From NCBI GenBank assembly GCA_910584865.1, contig CAJUCE010000002.1, positions 246,137 through 310,136 on the forward strand: a DNA stretch of 64,000 nt, written 5' to 3'. The translations under genes and the position numbers were made by a program. Below, piece by piece: positions 8,820 to 17,285 of this stretch. The first letter of the stretch is position 1. Every line of letters starts with the position of its first letter. The notes under the pieces were generated by a model. It ran no database searches and had not been told where the DNA came from. It saw only the letters and a list, made by a program, of their open reading frames with translations. The DNA is from an uncultured Acetatifactor sp. (GTDB lineage Bacteria > Bacillota > Clostridia > Lachnospirales > Lachnospiraceae).

Positions 8820-10415
8820 ATGAGTGATTATACAGAAGAAATCAACCGCCGCCGTACGTTTGCGATTATTTCGCATCCGGACGCAGGAAAGACCACATTG
8901 ACGGAGAAATTCCTGTTATACGGCGGCGCTATCAACCTGGCAGGGAGCGTCAAGGGAAAGGCTACGGCCAGACATGCCGTCTCTGACTGGATGGAGATAG
9001 AGAAAGAAAGGGGAATTTCGGTCACTTCTTCCGTATTGCAGTTTGAATATGACGGTTTCTGCATCAATATTCTGGATACGCCGGGGCATCAGGATTTCTC
9101 TGAAGATACGTACCGTACTCTGATGGCGGCGGATTCTGCGGTGATGGTGATCGACGCATCCAAGGGGGTGGAGGCCCAGACCAGGAAGCTTTTCAAGGTC
9201 TGCGTGATGCGCAAGATCCCTATTTTTACCTTTATAAACAAATTGGACCGGGACGCAAACGATACCTTTGATCTGTTGGATGAGATCGAGAAGGAGCTGG
9301 GGATCGCTACCTGTCCGTTAAACTGGCCCCTGGGTTCGGGGAAAGAGTTCAAGGGCGTGTATGACAGGGAGAAGAAATGTGTTATCTCCTATTCCGATAC
9401 GGAGAAGGGCACAAAGGAGGGAACTGCCACGGAGATCCCGCTGGATGAGGAGGCGCGTCTGCGGGAGACAATCGGCGACGGAGCGGTGGACAGGCTTTTG
9501 GAGGAGATGGAGCTGCTGGACGGCGCAGGAGCCGATTTCGATCTGGAGGCAGTACGCGCCGGGGAATTGACGCCGGTATGTTTCGGTTCCGCACTGACGA
9601 ATTTCGGCGTGGAAATCTTTTTAAAGCATTTTCTGGCCATGACTACCACGCCCCTGCCACGCAAGTCGGATAAAGGAATGATAGAACCGGCAGAAAATGA
9701 GTTCAGTGCATTTGTTTTCAAGATTCAGGCCAATATGAATAAGGCTCATCGGGACAGGATTGCATTTATGCGCATCTGCTCCGGCAAATTTGACGCTCAA
9801 ATGGAAGTGCGCCATGTGCAGGGGGGCAAGGTGATGCGTCTGTCTCAGCCCCAGCAGATTATGGCCGACGAGAGGAAGATTTTAAGCGAAGCCTACGCGG
9901 GTGATATTATCGGTGTGTTCGATCCTGGCATTTTCTCCATCGGGGATACCTTGTGCAGCCCCAAAGAGAAATTTCAATACGAGGGGATACCTACCTTTGC
10001 GCCGGAGCATTTCGCCAGAGTGCGGCAGATGGACACTATGAAGCGGAAGCAGTTCGTGAAGGGAATTCAGCAGATTGCCCAGGAAGGCGCCATCCAGATT
10101 TTCCAGGAGTTCAATACGGGGCTGGAAGAGATTATCGTAGGGGTAGTTGGCGTTCTGCAGTTTGACGTGCTCAAGTACAGGCTGGAAAATGAATATAATG
10201 TGGAAATTCGGCTGGACAACCTGCCTTATGAACATATCCGGTGGATTGAAAATAAAGACGAAGTGGATATCGCCAGACTTACGGGCACTTCGGATATGAA
10301 GAAGGTAAAGGACATGAAGGGAAATCCTCTGCTGCTGTTTGTGAATTCCTGGAGCATTGGGATGACCCAGGAGCGGAACAAGGGATTGGTGCTGACAGAG
10401 TTTAGCAGGAATTAG
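8820..10415 (+). CDS. prfC: Peptide chain release factor 3
   Basis: A translational GTPase that removes RF1/RF2 from the ribosome after termination. The product is 531 residues, normal length. The P-loop is HPDAGKTT (about residues 19-26), with DTPGH in G3 and NKLD in G4, followed by the RF3-type domains 2 and 3. The KGKATARHAVSDWM segment distinguishes RF3 from EF-G. A good AGGTT-type ribosome site precedes ATG 8820. It stands as a single gene. Confidence 0.96.
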   Translation: MSDYTEEINRRRTFAIISHPDAGKTTLTEKFLLYGGAINLAGSVKGKATARHAVSDWMEIEKERGISVTSSVLQFEYDGFCINILDTPGHQDFSEDTYRTLMAADSAVMVIDASKGVEAQTRKLFKVCVMRKIPIFTFINKLDRDANDTFDLLDEIEKELGIATCPLNWPLGSGKEFKGVYDREKKCVISYSDTEKGTKEGTATEIPLDEEARLRETIGDGAVDRLLEEMELLDGAGADFDLEAVRAGELTPVCFGSALTNFGVEIFLKHFLAMTTTPLPRKSDKGMIEPAENEFSAFVFKIQANMNKAHRDRIAFMRICSGKFDAQMEVRHVQGGKVMRLSQPQQIMADERKILSEAYAGDIIGVFDPGIFSIGDTLCSPKEKFQYEGIPTFAPEHFARVRQMDTMKRKQFVKGIQQIAQEGAIQIFQEFNTGLEEIIVGVVGVLQFDVLKYRLENEYNVEIRLDNLPYEHIRWIENKDEVDIARLTGTSDMKKVKDMKGNPLLLFVNSWSIGMTQERNKGLVLTEFSRN

Positions 10416-10495
10416 GTTCCCGGCGGCGTATAGTTGGGCAGGGGAGAGCGGCCGCAGGAAGAGACAGGCTTCAAGGAGGACGTAAGAAACCGACA

Positions 10496-11755
10496 ATGAG
10501 AAAAAGAAGACGCAGACAGAAAAGCTGGCAGAAGAGTTGCTTCTTTTTGCGGATGGTGTTCCTGTGCTTTCTGCTCACAGGTTGTGCAGGCAGGGAAGTG
10601 CTGGACGAGATTCCCAAAGACTTTATTTTGTCATGGGGAGAGACAGAGACGGTTTCCGAAGAGGAAGAGGAGGAGAGTTCTTCCGAGGAAGAAGAACCGG
10701 CGGAATGCTTTCTGATGGAGGAGGCTTCTTCCTTTGCCTACAAGAGCTTAAATGAGGCGGAGAGAGCCTGGTACCGGGATATGGAACGGATCCTGGGAGG
10801 CTTTCAGGAGGAAGGCGTGCTGAGCAGGACCGGGCTGGAAGGCGGGTTGGACGACACTTGTATCGACAAAGTTTTTCAGTGTGTGCTCAGTGACCATCCG
10901 GAGCTTTTCTATGTGGAAGGTTACTCCTATGTCAAGTATGCCATCGGCAATAAGATTACCGCTCTGCATTTTTCCGGAACCTATAGTATGGACCTGGAGA
11001 CTGCCGTTGTCCGAAGGGAGGAAATCCGCGCTGCCGTGGAGGAGCTTGCTGCCGGGATCAGTGAAGATGCCTCCGACTACGAGAAGGTAAAATATGTGTA
11101 TGAGACCCTGATCCGCAATACGGATTATGACCTGGAAGCGCCGGACAACCAGAATATTTACTCCGTCTTTGTCCGGCATTTCAGTGTCTGCCAGGGATAT
11201 GCCAAAGCTACCCAGTATCTGCTCAATTTCCTGGGTGTGGAGTGTACGCTGGTGCTGGGGACAGTGGAATCGGGAGAGGGGCATGCATGGAACCTGGTGA
11301 AGGTGGACGGCGATTATTACTATGTGGATACCACATGGGGAGATGTATCCTACCGGACGGACGGCAGCGGGGAGAACGGGGAGATCTCCATGCCGGAGAT
11401 CAATTATGATTACCTGAATGTGACCACGGAGGAGCTTCTCCGCACCCATTCTATCGGCGGAGAGGTTCCCATGCCGCTGTGCACTGCAAAAACCGCCAAT
11501 TATTATGTGCAGGAGGGGGCATTGTTCACGGCCTATGACAGGGAGCAGATGGCGGCGCTGTTTCAAAAGGCGGCCGGGAGCGGGCAAAACGACATTACGG
11601 TGAAATGTGCCGACGCCGCCTGCTATGAAGAAATTCTGAGGATTTTGATCGAAGACCAGGAGATCTTCCAATTCCTTGCGGAAGGCGAAAGCCGGATCGC
11701 CTATGCCCAGAACGAAAAACAGTTATCCTTGACATTTTGGGTGACAAATGAATAG
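10496..11755 (+). CDS. Transglutaminase-like lipoprotein
   Basis: A 419-residue lipoprotein. A basic N-terminus and hydrophobic stretch end in the lipobox LLTGC with Cys30, so it should be tethered to the outer face of the membrane. An acidic Glu/Ser linker (about 45-70) leads to a helical region with DHPELFY, then a transglutaminase-like core: Cys232 (SVCQGYA), His263 (EGHAWN) and Asp278 (VDTTWGD). It is a paralogue of the protein at 118-1833. Likely a cell-envelope peptidase or cross-linking enzyme, but the substrate is unknown. The ribosome site AAGGAGG lies 14-20 nt upstream of ATG 10496. Confidence 0.8.
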   Translation: MRKRRRRQKSWQKSCFFLRMVFLCFLLTGCAGREVLDEIPKDFILSWGETETVSEEEEEESSSEEEEPAECFLMEEASSFAYKSLNEAERAWYRDMERILGGFQEEGVLSRTGLEGGLDDTCIDKVFQCVLSDHPELFYVEGYSYVKYAIGNKITALHFSGTYSMDLETAVVRREEIRAAVEELAAGISEDASDYEKVKYVYETLIRNTDYDLEAPDNQNIYSVFVRHFSVCQGYAKATQYLLNFLGVECTLVLGTVESGEGHAWNLVKVDGDYYYVDTTWGDVSYRTDGSGENGEISMPEINYDYLNVTTEELLRTHSIGGEVPMPLCTAKTANYYVQEGALFTAYDREQMAALFQKAAGSGQNDITVKCADAACYEEILRILIEDQEIFQFLAEGESRIAYAQNEKQLSLTFWVTNE

Positions 11756-11770
11756 AAGATGTGGTATAAT
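11741..11770 (+). promoter_or_regulatory. Promoter upstream of the asp23-like gene
   Basis: GTGACA at 11741-11746 and TATAAT at 11765-11770, 18 nt apart, overlap the end of the lipoprotein gene. The transcript would have a ~240-nt leader containing a small hairpin (ATGCGC/GCGCAT at 11808-11823) and the duplicated element at 11861-12006. Confidence 0.5.
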
Positions 11771-11860
11771 GTTGACTCAAAGAGCATTGAGACAACTTTT
11801 GATTCCATATGCGCTGACGCGCATGAAATTAGGGTATACTGAAAATATTATAGTGAGATA

Positions 11861-12006
11861 AGAAAAGAGGTAACGGAAGCATAATTGCGGAACTGGAAAC
11901 AGCAATTATGCTTACGGGACCTCGGAGGATTTACGGACGAATGTATTTGTCGGCCGGAAATTCTCCGCAGAAAAGAGGTAACGGAAGCATAATTGCGGAA
12001 CTGGAA
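11861..12006 (+). repeat. Duplicated stem-loop element, copy A (upstream of asp23-like gene)
   Basis: An exact 38-nt direct repeat (11861-11898 and 11969-12006) flanks a 70-nt core. The repeat contains AAGCATAATTGC (11877-11888), which pairs perfectly over 12 bp with GCAATTATGCTT (11902-11913) in the core. The loop is GGAACTGGAAACA. Because the repeat occurs twice, the core strand could pair with either copy. The core then has a conserved stretch around CGGCCGGAAATTCT. The right copy ends directly in TAGGAGG, the ribosome site of the next gene. A second copy with a different stem lies at 51213-51352. Confidence 0.8.
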
Positions 12007-12019
12007 TAGGAGGTTATAC

Positions 12020-12394
12020 ATGGAAAGGGAAAAGGAGAACAGTACAGTATTGAGAGAGGCGGAGAAAGTCGGCGTGGTTCAGATTGCCGATGATGTGGTG
12101 GCAACGATCGCGTCCCTGGCGGCCACGGAGGTGGAGGGCGTCAGCTCTCTGGCCGGGAATATTACAAATGAACTGATCAGCAAGGTCGGCGTGAAGAAGC
12201 TGTTCAAATCCGTGCGTGTGACCGTGGAAGAGCGGAATGTAAAAGTAGATCTGGCACTGATTATGGAATATGGGTACGGGATTCCGGCAACATGCCATCA
12301 GGTACAGGCCAAGGTCAAGGCGGCCATTGAAAATATGACGGGATTAGGCTGCAGCGATGTAAACATCCGCATTGCAGGCGTAAAGGTTAGGTAA
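12020..12394 (+). CDS. Asp23/Gls24 family envelope stress response protein
   Basis: A 124-residue Asp23/Gls24 (YqhY-type) protein. ATG 12020 follows TAGGAGG at 12007-12013. It shows the family core GVVQIADDVVATIASLAA, then EVEGVSSL, and the C-terminal GYGIPATCHQVQ and INIRIAGV-like segment (VNIRIAGVKV). YqhY homologues typically sit directly before nusB, as here (nusB starts 9 nt downstream). Members are small cytoplasmic proteins linked to envelope stress or fatty-acid synthesis; the exact role is not settled. Confidence 0.9.
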   Translation: MEREKENSTVLREAEKVGVVQIADDVVATIASLAATEVEGVSSLAGNITNELISKVGVKKLFKSVRVTVEERNVKVDLALIMEYGYGIPATCHQVQAKVKAAIENMTGLGCSDVNIRIAGVKVR

Positions 12395-12403
12395 ATATAC
12401 ACG

Positions 12404-12811
12404 ATGGGACGACACGAGCAGAGGGAACAGATATTCAGACTTTTGTTTCAGGTGGAATTTCATACTTCGGATGAAATGCCGAGACAGATGAGGCTGTTTC
12501 TGGAAGACAATGAAGAGATCGGAAGCCAGAAGGACGCTGATTATATAGAGAGTCGCTGTCAGAAAATACGGGAGAAGATCCCGGAGATAGACAGACTCAT
12601 CGACGACAACACAGTAGGCTGGGAGACTTCCCGTATGGGGAAAGTGGAACTGGCCGTACTGCGTCTGGCTGTCTATGAAATGCGTTACGATGAGGACATT
12701 CCTGCCGGGGTGGCCATCGACGAGGCGGTAGAGATTGCGAAAAAATACGGTCAGGAGAATGCGGGCGGTTTCGTGAATGCCATTCTGGCCAAAATCGTAA
12801 AATTAGGATAG
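12404..12811 (+). CDS. nusB: Transcription antitermination protein NusB
   Basis: Binds boxA RNA with NusE (S10) during rRNA antitermination. The product is 135 residues of all-helical NusB fold: RRHEQREQIFRLLFQ-type N-terminus (here MGRHEQREQIFRLLFQVEF), then RLAVYEMRYDEDIPAGVAID and EAVEIAKKYGQENAGGFVNA, which are the family signatures. It sits between the YqhY-type gene and xseA, the standard arrangement. Confidence 0.94.
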   Translation: MGRHEQREQIFRLLFQVEFHTSDEMPRQMRLFLEDNEEIGSQKDADYIESRCQKIREKIPEIDRLIDDNTVGWETSRMGKVELAVLRLAVYEMRYDEDIPAGVAIDEAVEIAKKYGQENAGGFVNAILAKIVKLG

Positions 12812-12832
12812 CTGTCTGCTTTTTTGGCAGTC

Positions 12833-14104
12833 ATGAGACGGGTGATTGAGATTCGGAATGTTTATACCGTAGGACAATTGAATTCTTATATTAAAAATAT
12901 GTTCACGCAGGATTATCTTTTGCGGAGCCTCTATGTCAAAGGCGAGGTGAGCAACTGCAAATATCACTCCTCCGGTCATATTTATTTTACGTTGAAGGAT
13001 TCCAAAGGGACCATAAGCTGCGTGATGTTTGCGGGCAGCCGTGCAGGTCTCTCTTTTCGTATGTCTGAGGGACAGCAGGTGATCGTAGGAGGAACTGTTG
13101 ACGTATATCAGAGGGACGGAAAATATCAGCTGTACGCGAAAGAAATTCTTCTGGACGGCAGCGGCATGCTGTATGAGAGATTCGAGCAGCTCAAGAGAGA
13201 GCTGGAAGAGTGCGGTATGTTTGCGGCACAATATAAAAGGCCCATTCCCAGGTTTATCCGTACCTTGGGCGTGGTAACTGCGGATACCGGAGCGGCCGTG
13301 CGGGATATCATCCAGATCGCAGGCAGGAGAAATCCTTATGTCCAGATTATCCTCTATCCGGCCATCGTACAGGGAGCCGGGGCAGTACCCAGTATCGTCA
13401 GGGGAATCCGCGCCCTGGAGGCGCTGGGGGTGGATGTGATGATCGTAGGCCGGGGCGGCGGTTCCATAGAGGATCTGTGGGCTTTCAATGAGAGAGAGGT
13501 GGCGCAGGCGGTATTCGACTGCCCGGTGCCGGTGATCTCTGCCGTGGGACATGAAACGGATACGACGATTATCGACTTCGTGGCGGATCTGAGGGCGCCT
13601 ACGCCCTCTGCGGCGGCAGAGCTGGCGGTGACGGATTTCCGCGAGATCCTGGGCGGATTGTACGCCCGCCAGGAGGCATTGAACCGGCTGATGCAGCAGC
13701 GGATCCAGGAAGCGCGGGAGAAAAGCCGGCATATGGCTCTCTTGATGAGGGTGGTGAGTCCTGTGGGCCGGATCCGGGAGGAGAGGACGACACTGATTTC
13801 GGCCCAGGAGCGTTTGCAGGAGAGGATGAAGCGTTTGCTGGAAAAGAGGCGCCATACTTTGGCTCTTTATATCGAGCGAATGCGGGGACTTTCTCCTTTG
13901 GAGAAGCTAAACAGCGGATTTTCCTATGTGGAAAATGAACAGGGGAAGAATATCGCTTCCGTGGAACAGGTGGAGACAGGACAGGAGCTCCGGATCTTCG
14001 TGCGGGACGGCATCATCAGGGCGAAAGTGACGGCAGCGGAAGGAAATGAGGAGCTGCCATTCGGAGAGAGAGGCCCGAAGGAAGAAGAGCCGTGCAAAGC
14101 GTAG
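12833..14104 (+). CDS. xseA: Exodeoxyribonuclease VII large subunit
   Basis: Catalytic subunit of exonuclease VII, which degrades single-stranded DNA from both ends in complex with XseB. About 423 residues: N-terminal OB fold (VYTVGQLNSYIKNMF, VKGEVSNCKYHSSGHIYFTL), catalytic central domain (VVTADTGAAVRDI, GRGGGSIEDLWAFNE, SAVGHETDTTI), a long helical region and a C-terminal GFSYV segment. The start could be ATG 12833 or TTG 12824; no convincing ribosome site decides. The C-terminal tail (from about residue 403) is encoded by the first copy of a 70-bp tandem repeat. Confidence 0.93.
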   Translation: MRRVIEIRNVYTVGQLNSYIKNMFTQDYLLRSLYVKGEVSNCKYHSSGHIYFTLKDSKGTISCVMFAGSRAGLSFRMSEGQQVIVGGTVDVYQRDGKYQLYAKEILLDGSGMLYERFEQLKRELEECGMFAAQYKRPIPRFIRTLGVVTADTGAAVRDIIQIAGRRNPYVQIILYPAIVQGAGAVPSIVRGIRALEALGVDVMIVGRGGGSIEDLWAFNEREVAQAVFDCPVPVISAVGHETDTTIIDFVADLRAPTPSAAAELAVTDFREILGGLYARQEALNRLMQQRIQEAREKSRHMALLMRVVSPVGRIREERTTLISAQERLQERMKRLLEKRRHTLALYIERMRGLSPLEKLNSGFSYVENEQGKNIASVEQVETGQELRIFVRDGIIRAKVTAAEGNEELPFGERGPKEEEPCKA

Positions 14105-14193
14105 CCTGGAAGGAAACGAGGATCTACTGTTCGGAGAGAGGTCCGGAGGAAGAAGAGGAGCCGTGCAAAGTGCAGCCTGGAAGGAAATGAGGA
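14038..14193 (+). repeat. Tandem ~70-bp duplication spanning the xseA stop and xseB leader
   Basis: A unit beginning GGAAGGAAAYGAGG occurs at 14038-14107 and 14108-14178, with a third partial copy at 14179-14193. Copies share TTCGGAGAGAG and GAGCCGTGCAAAG and differ by substitutions and a 3-nt insertion. The first copy is coding for the XseA tail and the second is noncoding spacer, so the duplication separates xseA from xseB by 132 nt where these genes usually abut. Confidence 0.85.
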
Positions 14194-14236
14194 AGGGCTT
14201 TCGGCGGTGCGGGAAAGGAAAAGGCAGGAGCGGAGA

Positions 14237-14470
14237 ATGGGTGAGGAGAAGAAGGAACTGAGCCTGGAGGAGAACTTTGCCAGGCTGGAGGAGATCATAG
14301 AACGTCTGGGAGAGGAGATTGCTCTGGAAGAAGCCTTCCGGGTCTATGGAGAGGGAATGGCGGTCTTAAAGCAATGTAACGAGCAGATAGACAGAGTGGA
14401 AAAGCAGGTGCTGAAGATGAGTGCGGAAGGGCAGCTGGAGGAGTTTGAGCATGGATACGAGGGAATTTGA
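14237..14470 (+). CDS. xseB: Exodeoxyribonuclease VII small subunit
   Basis: Small helical partner of XseA. ATG 14237 with CAGGAG 6-10 nt upstream gives 77 residues, the normal length. Signature: LSLEENFARLEEIIERL then IALEEAFRVYGEGMAVLKQC. The upstream in-frame GTG 14207 adds ten basic residues and has no ribosome site. It overlaps the start of ispA by 20 nt. Confidence 0.92.
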   Translation: MGEEKKELSLEENFARLEEIIERLGEEIALEEAFRVYGEGMAVLKQCNEQIDRVEKQVLKMSAEGQLEEFEHGYEGI

Positions 14471-15395
14471 AAGCAGGCTGGAAGAAGCTACAAAAATAGC
14501 CGGGGAGGCAGTGCTCCGCCATCTTCCGGAGGAGGCAGGGCAGCAGAGCCGGCTGACGGAGGCCATGAATTACAGCATCACGGCAGGGGGGAAAAGACTG
14601 CGCCCCATATTGATGCTGGAGACATATAAAATGTGCGGAGGCTGCGACGGGGAACTGATCGGTTTCTTTATGGCGGCTATTGAGATGATCCATACGTATT
14701 CTCTGGTACACGATGATCTGCCGGCCATGGACAATGACCGGTACCGCAGGGGCAGAGAGACCACATGGTATGTGTATGGAGATGCCATGGGAATTCTGGC
14801 CGGAGACGGGCTGCTGAATTACGCTTTCGAGACAGCACTGAAAGCGCCGGAATATTGTTTGAAAAAAGATGATATAACGAATGAAGAGAAACTGGAGATA
14901 TCAGGAAGAATATGGCGGGCACTGTCGGTATTGTCCCGGAAAGCCGGAATTTACGGCATGATCGGAGGACAGGCTGTGGATATTATGACTCAGGGCCGGG
15001 AGGACGAGGAATTGCTGACAGAGACGCTTCTGTTCATTCATGAGCACAAAACGGCGGCTCTGATAGAGGCGGCCATGATGACGGGGGCGATTCTGGCAGG
15101 AGCCGGCGAGAGACAGATTCAGGAAATCGAGAAGTGTGCCAGGAATATCGGGCTTGCATTTCAGATTCAGGATGATATTCTGGATGTGACGGGGGACAGC
15201 CGGGAGCTGGGGAAGAGCATCGGCAGCGATGCCTGCAACCGGAAGGCCACCTATGTCAATCTGAAGGGGCTTAAGCAGTCGGGGGAGGATGTGGAGGCAT
15301 TATCACGGGAAGCGGCGGCGATTCTGGACGGCTTCGAGGGAGAACACGGGTTTCTGCAGGAGTTGATTCTGAACCTGATATACAGACGCAAATGA
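14451..15395 (+). CDS. ispA: Polyprenyl (farnesyl/geranyl) diphosphate synthase
   Basis: Condenses isopentenyl diphosphate with allylic diphosphates to make short-chain isoprenoid precursors. ATG 14451 with GGAGGAG 7 nt upstream gives 314 residues. The first Asp-rich motif is VHDDLPAMDND, the second is QIQDDILDVTGD, and GGKRLRP lies near residue 45; all are diagnostic for trans-prenyltransferases. Position between xseB and dxs supports the farnesyl/geranyl class. Product chain length is inferred, not visible. Confidence 0.93.
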   Translation: MDTREFESRLEEATKIAGEAVLRHLPEEAGQQSRLTEAMNYSITAGGKRLRPILMLETYKMCGGCDGELIGFFMAAIEMIHTYSLVHDDLPAMDNDRYRRGRETTWYVYGDAMGILAGDGLLNYAFETALKAPEYCLKKDDITNEEKLEISGRIWRALSVLSRKAGIYGMIGGQAVDIMTQGREDEELLTETLLFIHEHKTAALIEAAMMTGAILAGAGERQIQEIEKCARNIGLAFQIQDDILDVTGDSRELGKSIGSDACNRKATYVNLKGLKQSGEDVEALSREAAAILDGFEGEHGFLQELILNLIYRRK

Positions 15396-15413
15396 TGCGG
15401 AAACGGAAAGGAT

Positions 15414-17285
15414 ATGGTGGATATGTTTCTGGAAACCATAGAACAGGCAAATGATATCAAGAAGATAAAAAAGGAAGATTTGAACGCCCTGGCAGCGGAG
15501 ATCAGGGAATTTCTGATCCGGACGATCAGTGTGACAGGCGGACATCTGGGCTCCAATCTGGGGGCCGTGGAATTGACCATGGCGCTGCATCTTAGTTTGA
15601 ATCTGCCGGAGGATAAGATTATCTGGGATGTGGGTCATCAGTCTTACACTCATAAAATTCTCACCGGGCGAAAGGAAGGTTTTTCTTCTTTGCGCCAGTT
15701 TCATGGGCTTAGCGGTTTTCCGAAACGAAAAGAAAGCGAATGCGATGTCTTCGATACGGGGCACAGCTCAACCTCTATTTCCGCAGGTCTGGGGTTGGTG
15801 AAGGCCAGAGATATCACGGGCGGGAAGCAGACCATTGTGTCTGTCATCGGCGACGGATCCCTCACAGGCGGCATGGCTTATGAGGCTTTGAACAATGCTT
15901 CCAAGCAGGAGACCAATTTTATCATTATCTTAAATGACAATAATATGTCCATTTCCGAAAATGTGGGCGGTGTGTCCAAGTATCTGAATAATATCCGTAC
16001 TGCTTCCAGCTATCTGGATCTGAAAAAAGGAATTTATAATGCGCTGCAGGGAACCAAGAGAGGCGACAGTACCATCAACCGGATCCGCAGGGCAAAGAGC
16101 AGCTTTAAACAGCTGGTGATCCCGGGCATGCTGTTTGAGGACATGGGGATTACGTATCTGGGGCCGGTGGACGGTCATGATATTTCCTCTATGGTGTCGG
16201 TGATCAATGATGCCAAGCGGGTGGAGGGGCCGGTGATGATCCACGTACTGACCCAGAAGGGCCGGGGATATCGTCCGGCGGAGCGGCATCCGGCCAGATT
16301 TCACGGGGCGGAGCCCTTTGACATTGAGACCGGCATTCCCTCCCATCCCAGAACCGTGGCAAACTATACGGATATTTTTTCCACGGTGATGTGCAAGCTT
16401 GGGCAGCGGGATGAAAAAATCGTGGCCATTACCGCGGCCATGCCTGACGGAACGGGGCTGAAGCGCTTTCACAATATGTATCCTGACCGCTTTTTTGACG
16501 TCGGGATCGCGGAGGAGCACGCGGTTACCTTTGCGGCAGGATTGGCGGCAGGAGGGATGAAGCCCATCGTAGCGGTGTATTCTTCCTTTCTGCAGAGAGC
16601 TTATGACCAGATTTTACATGATGTCTGTATCCAGAACCTGCCGGTGGTATTTGCCATAGACAGGGCAGGGCTGGTGGGCAGCGACGGGGAGACCCATCAG
16701 GGGATTTTTGATTATACATACCTGACCGGTATTCCGAATATGCATGTCTGCGCGCCCAAGAATAAATGGGAATTGTCCGATATGATGAAATTTGCGGTGG
16801 GTCTGGGAAAGCCCATAGCAGTGCGCTACCCGAGAGGGACGGCCTATGCGGGATTGAAGGAGTACAGGGCGGAGGTGGAACTGGGCAGGGCGGAATGGAT
16901 CTACCGGGAGCGGGAGATCGCGCTGTTCGCCGTGGGCAGTATGGTAAAGACGGCGGAAAGGGTGCGGGATGCGCTGAAGGAGAAGGGCTTCGCTGTGAGC
17001 CTGATCAATGCCCGCTTTGTGAAGCCCATCGACGAGACGGCGGTGGAGGAAGCCTGCAGAGATCATGAGCTGATCGTGACTATGGAGGAGAATGTGGCCT
17101 GCGGTGGTTATGGGGAGAAGGTGCTGGACTATATGAACCGGCAGGGACTTGGGAACCGGCTGCTCACCGTGGCGCTTCCGGACGCCTATGTGGAACATGG
17201 CAATGTAGAGCTGCTGAAGGCGGAAATCGGCATCGACGCGAAGGGGATTGCAGACAGAATTTGCGGTATAATGGGGGGCAAATGA
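15414..17285 (+). CDS. dxs: 1-deoxy-D-xylulose-5-phosphate synthase
   Basis: The first enzyme of the methylerythritol phosphate pathway: pyruvate plus glyceraldehyde-3-phosphate to DXP, thiamine-diphosphate dependent. The product is 623 residues, full length. Seen: GGHLGSNLGAVELT and DVGHQSYTHKILTGR at the N-terminus, the TPP/Mg site GDGSLTGGMAYEALNNA, then FFDVGIAEEHAVTFAAGLA and DRAGLVGSDGETHQG in the pyrimidine-binding domain, and a C-terminal transketolase domain. It overlaps the start of tlyA by 4 nt. Confidence 0.96.
   Translation: MVDMFLETIEQANDIKKIKKEDLNALAAEIREFLIRTISVTGGHLGSNLGAVELTMALHLSLNLPEDKIIWDVGHQSYTHKILTGRKEGFSSLRQFHGLSGFPKRKESECDVFDTGHSSTSISAGLGLVKARDITGGKQTIVSVIGDGSLTGGMAYEALNNASKQETNFIIILNDNNMSISENVGGVSKYLNNIRTASSYLDLKKGIYNALQGTKRGDSTINRIRRAKSSFKQLVIPGMLFEDMGITYLGPVDGHDISSMVSVINDAKRVEGPVMIHVLTQKGRGYRPAERHPARFHGAEPFDIETGIPSHPRTVANYTDIFSTVMCKLGQRDEKIVAITAAMPDGTGLKRFHNMYPDRFFDVGIAEEHAVTFAAGLAAGGMKPIVAVYSSFLQRAYDQILHDVCIQNLPVVFAIDRAGLVGSDGETHQGIFDYTYLTGIPNMHVCAPKNKWELSDMMKFAVGLGKPIAVRYPRGTAYAGLKEYRAEVELGRAEWIYREREIALFAVGSMVKTAERVRDALKEKGFAVSLINARFVKPIDETAVEEACRDHELIVTMEENVACGGYGEKVLDYMNRQGLGNRLLTVALPDAYVEHGNVELLKAEIGIDAKGIADRICGIMGGK

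Noticed and set aside
11861..12006. Target-site duplication around an insertion sequence
   Set aside because: The enclosed core is only ~70 nt, encodes nothing, and carries a complement of the repeat itself. A second locus shows co-varying repeats, which a plain insertion would not produce.
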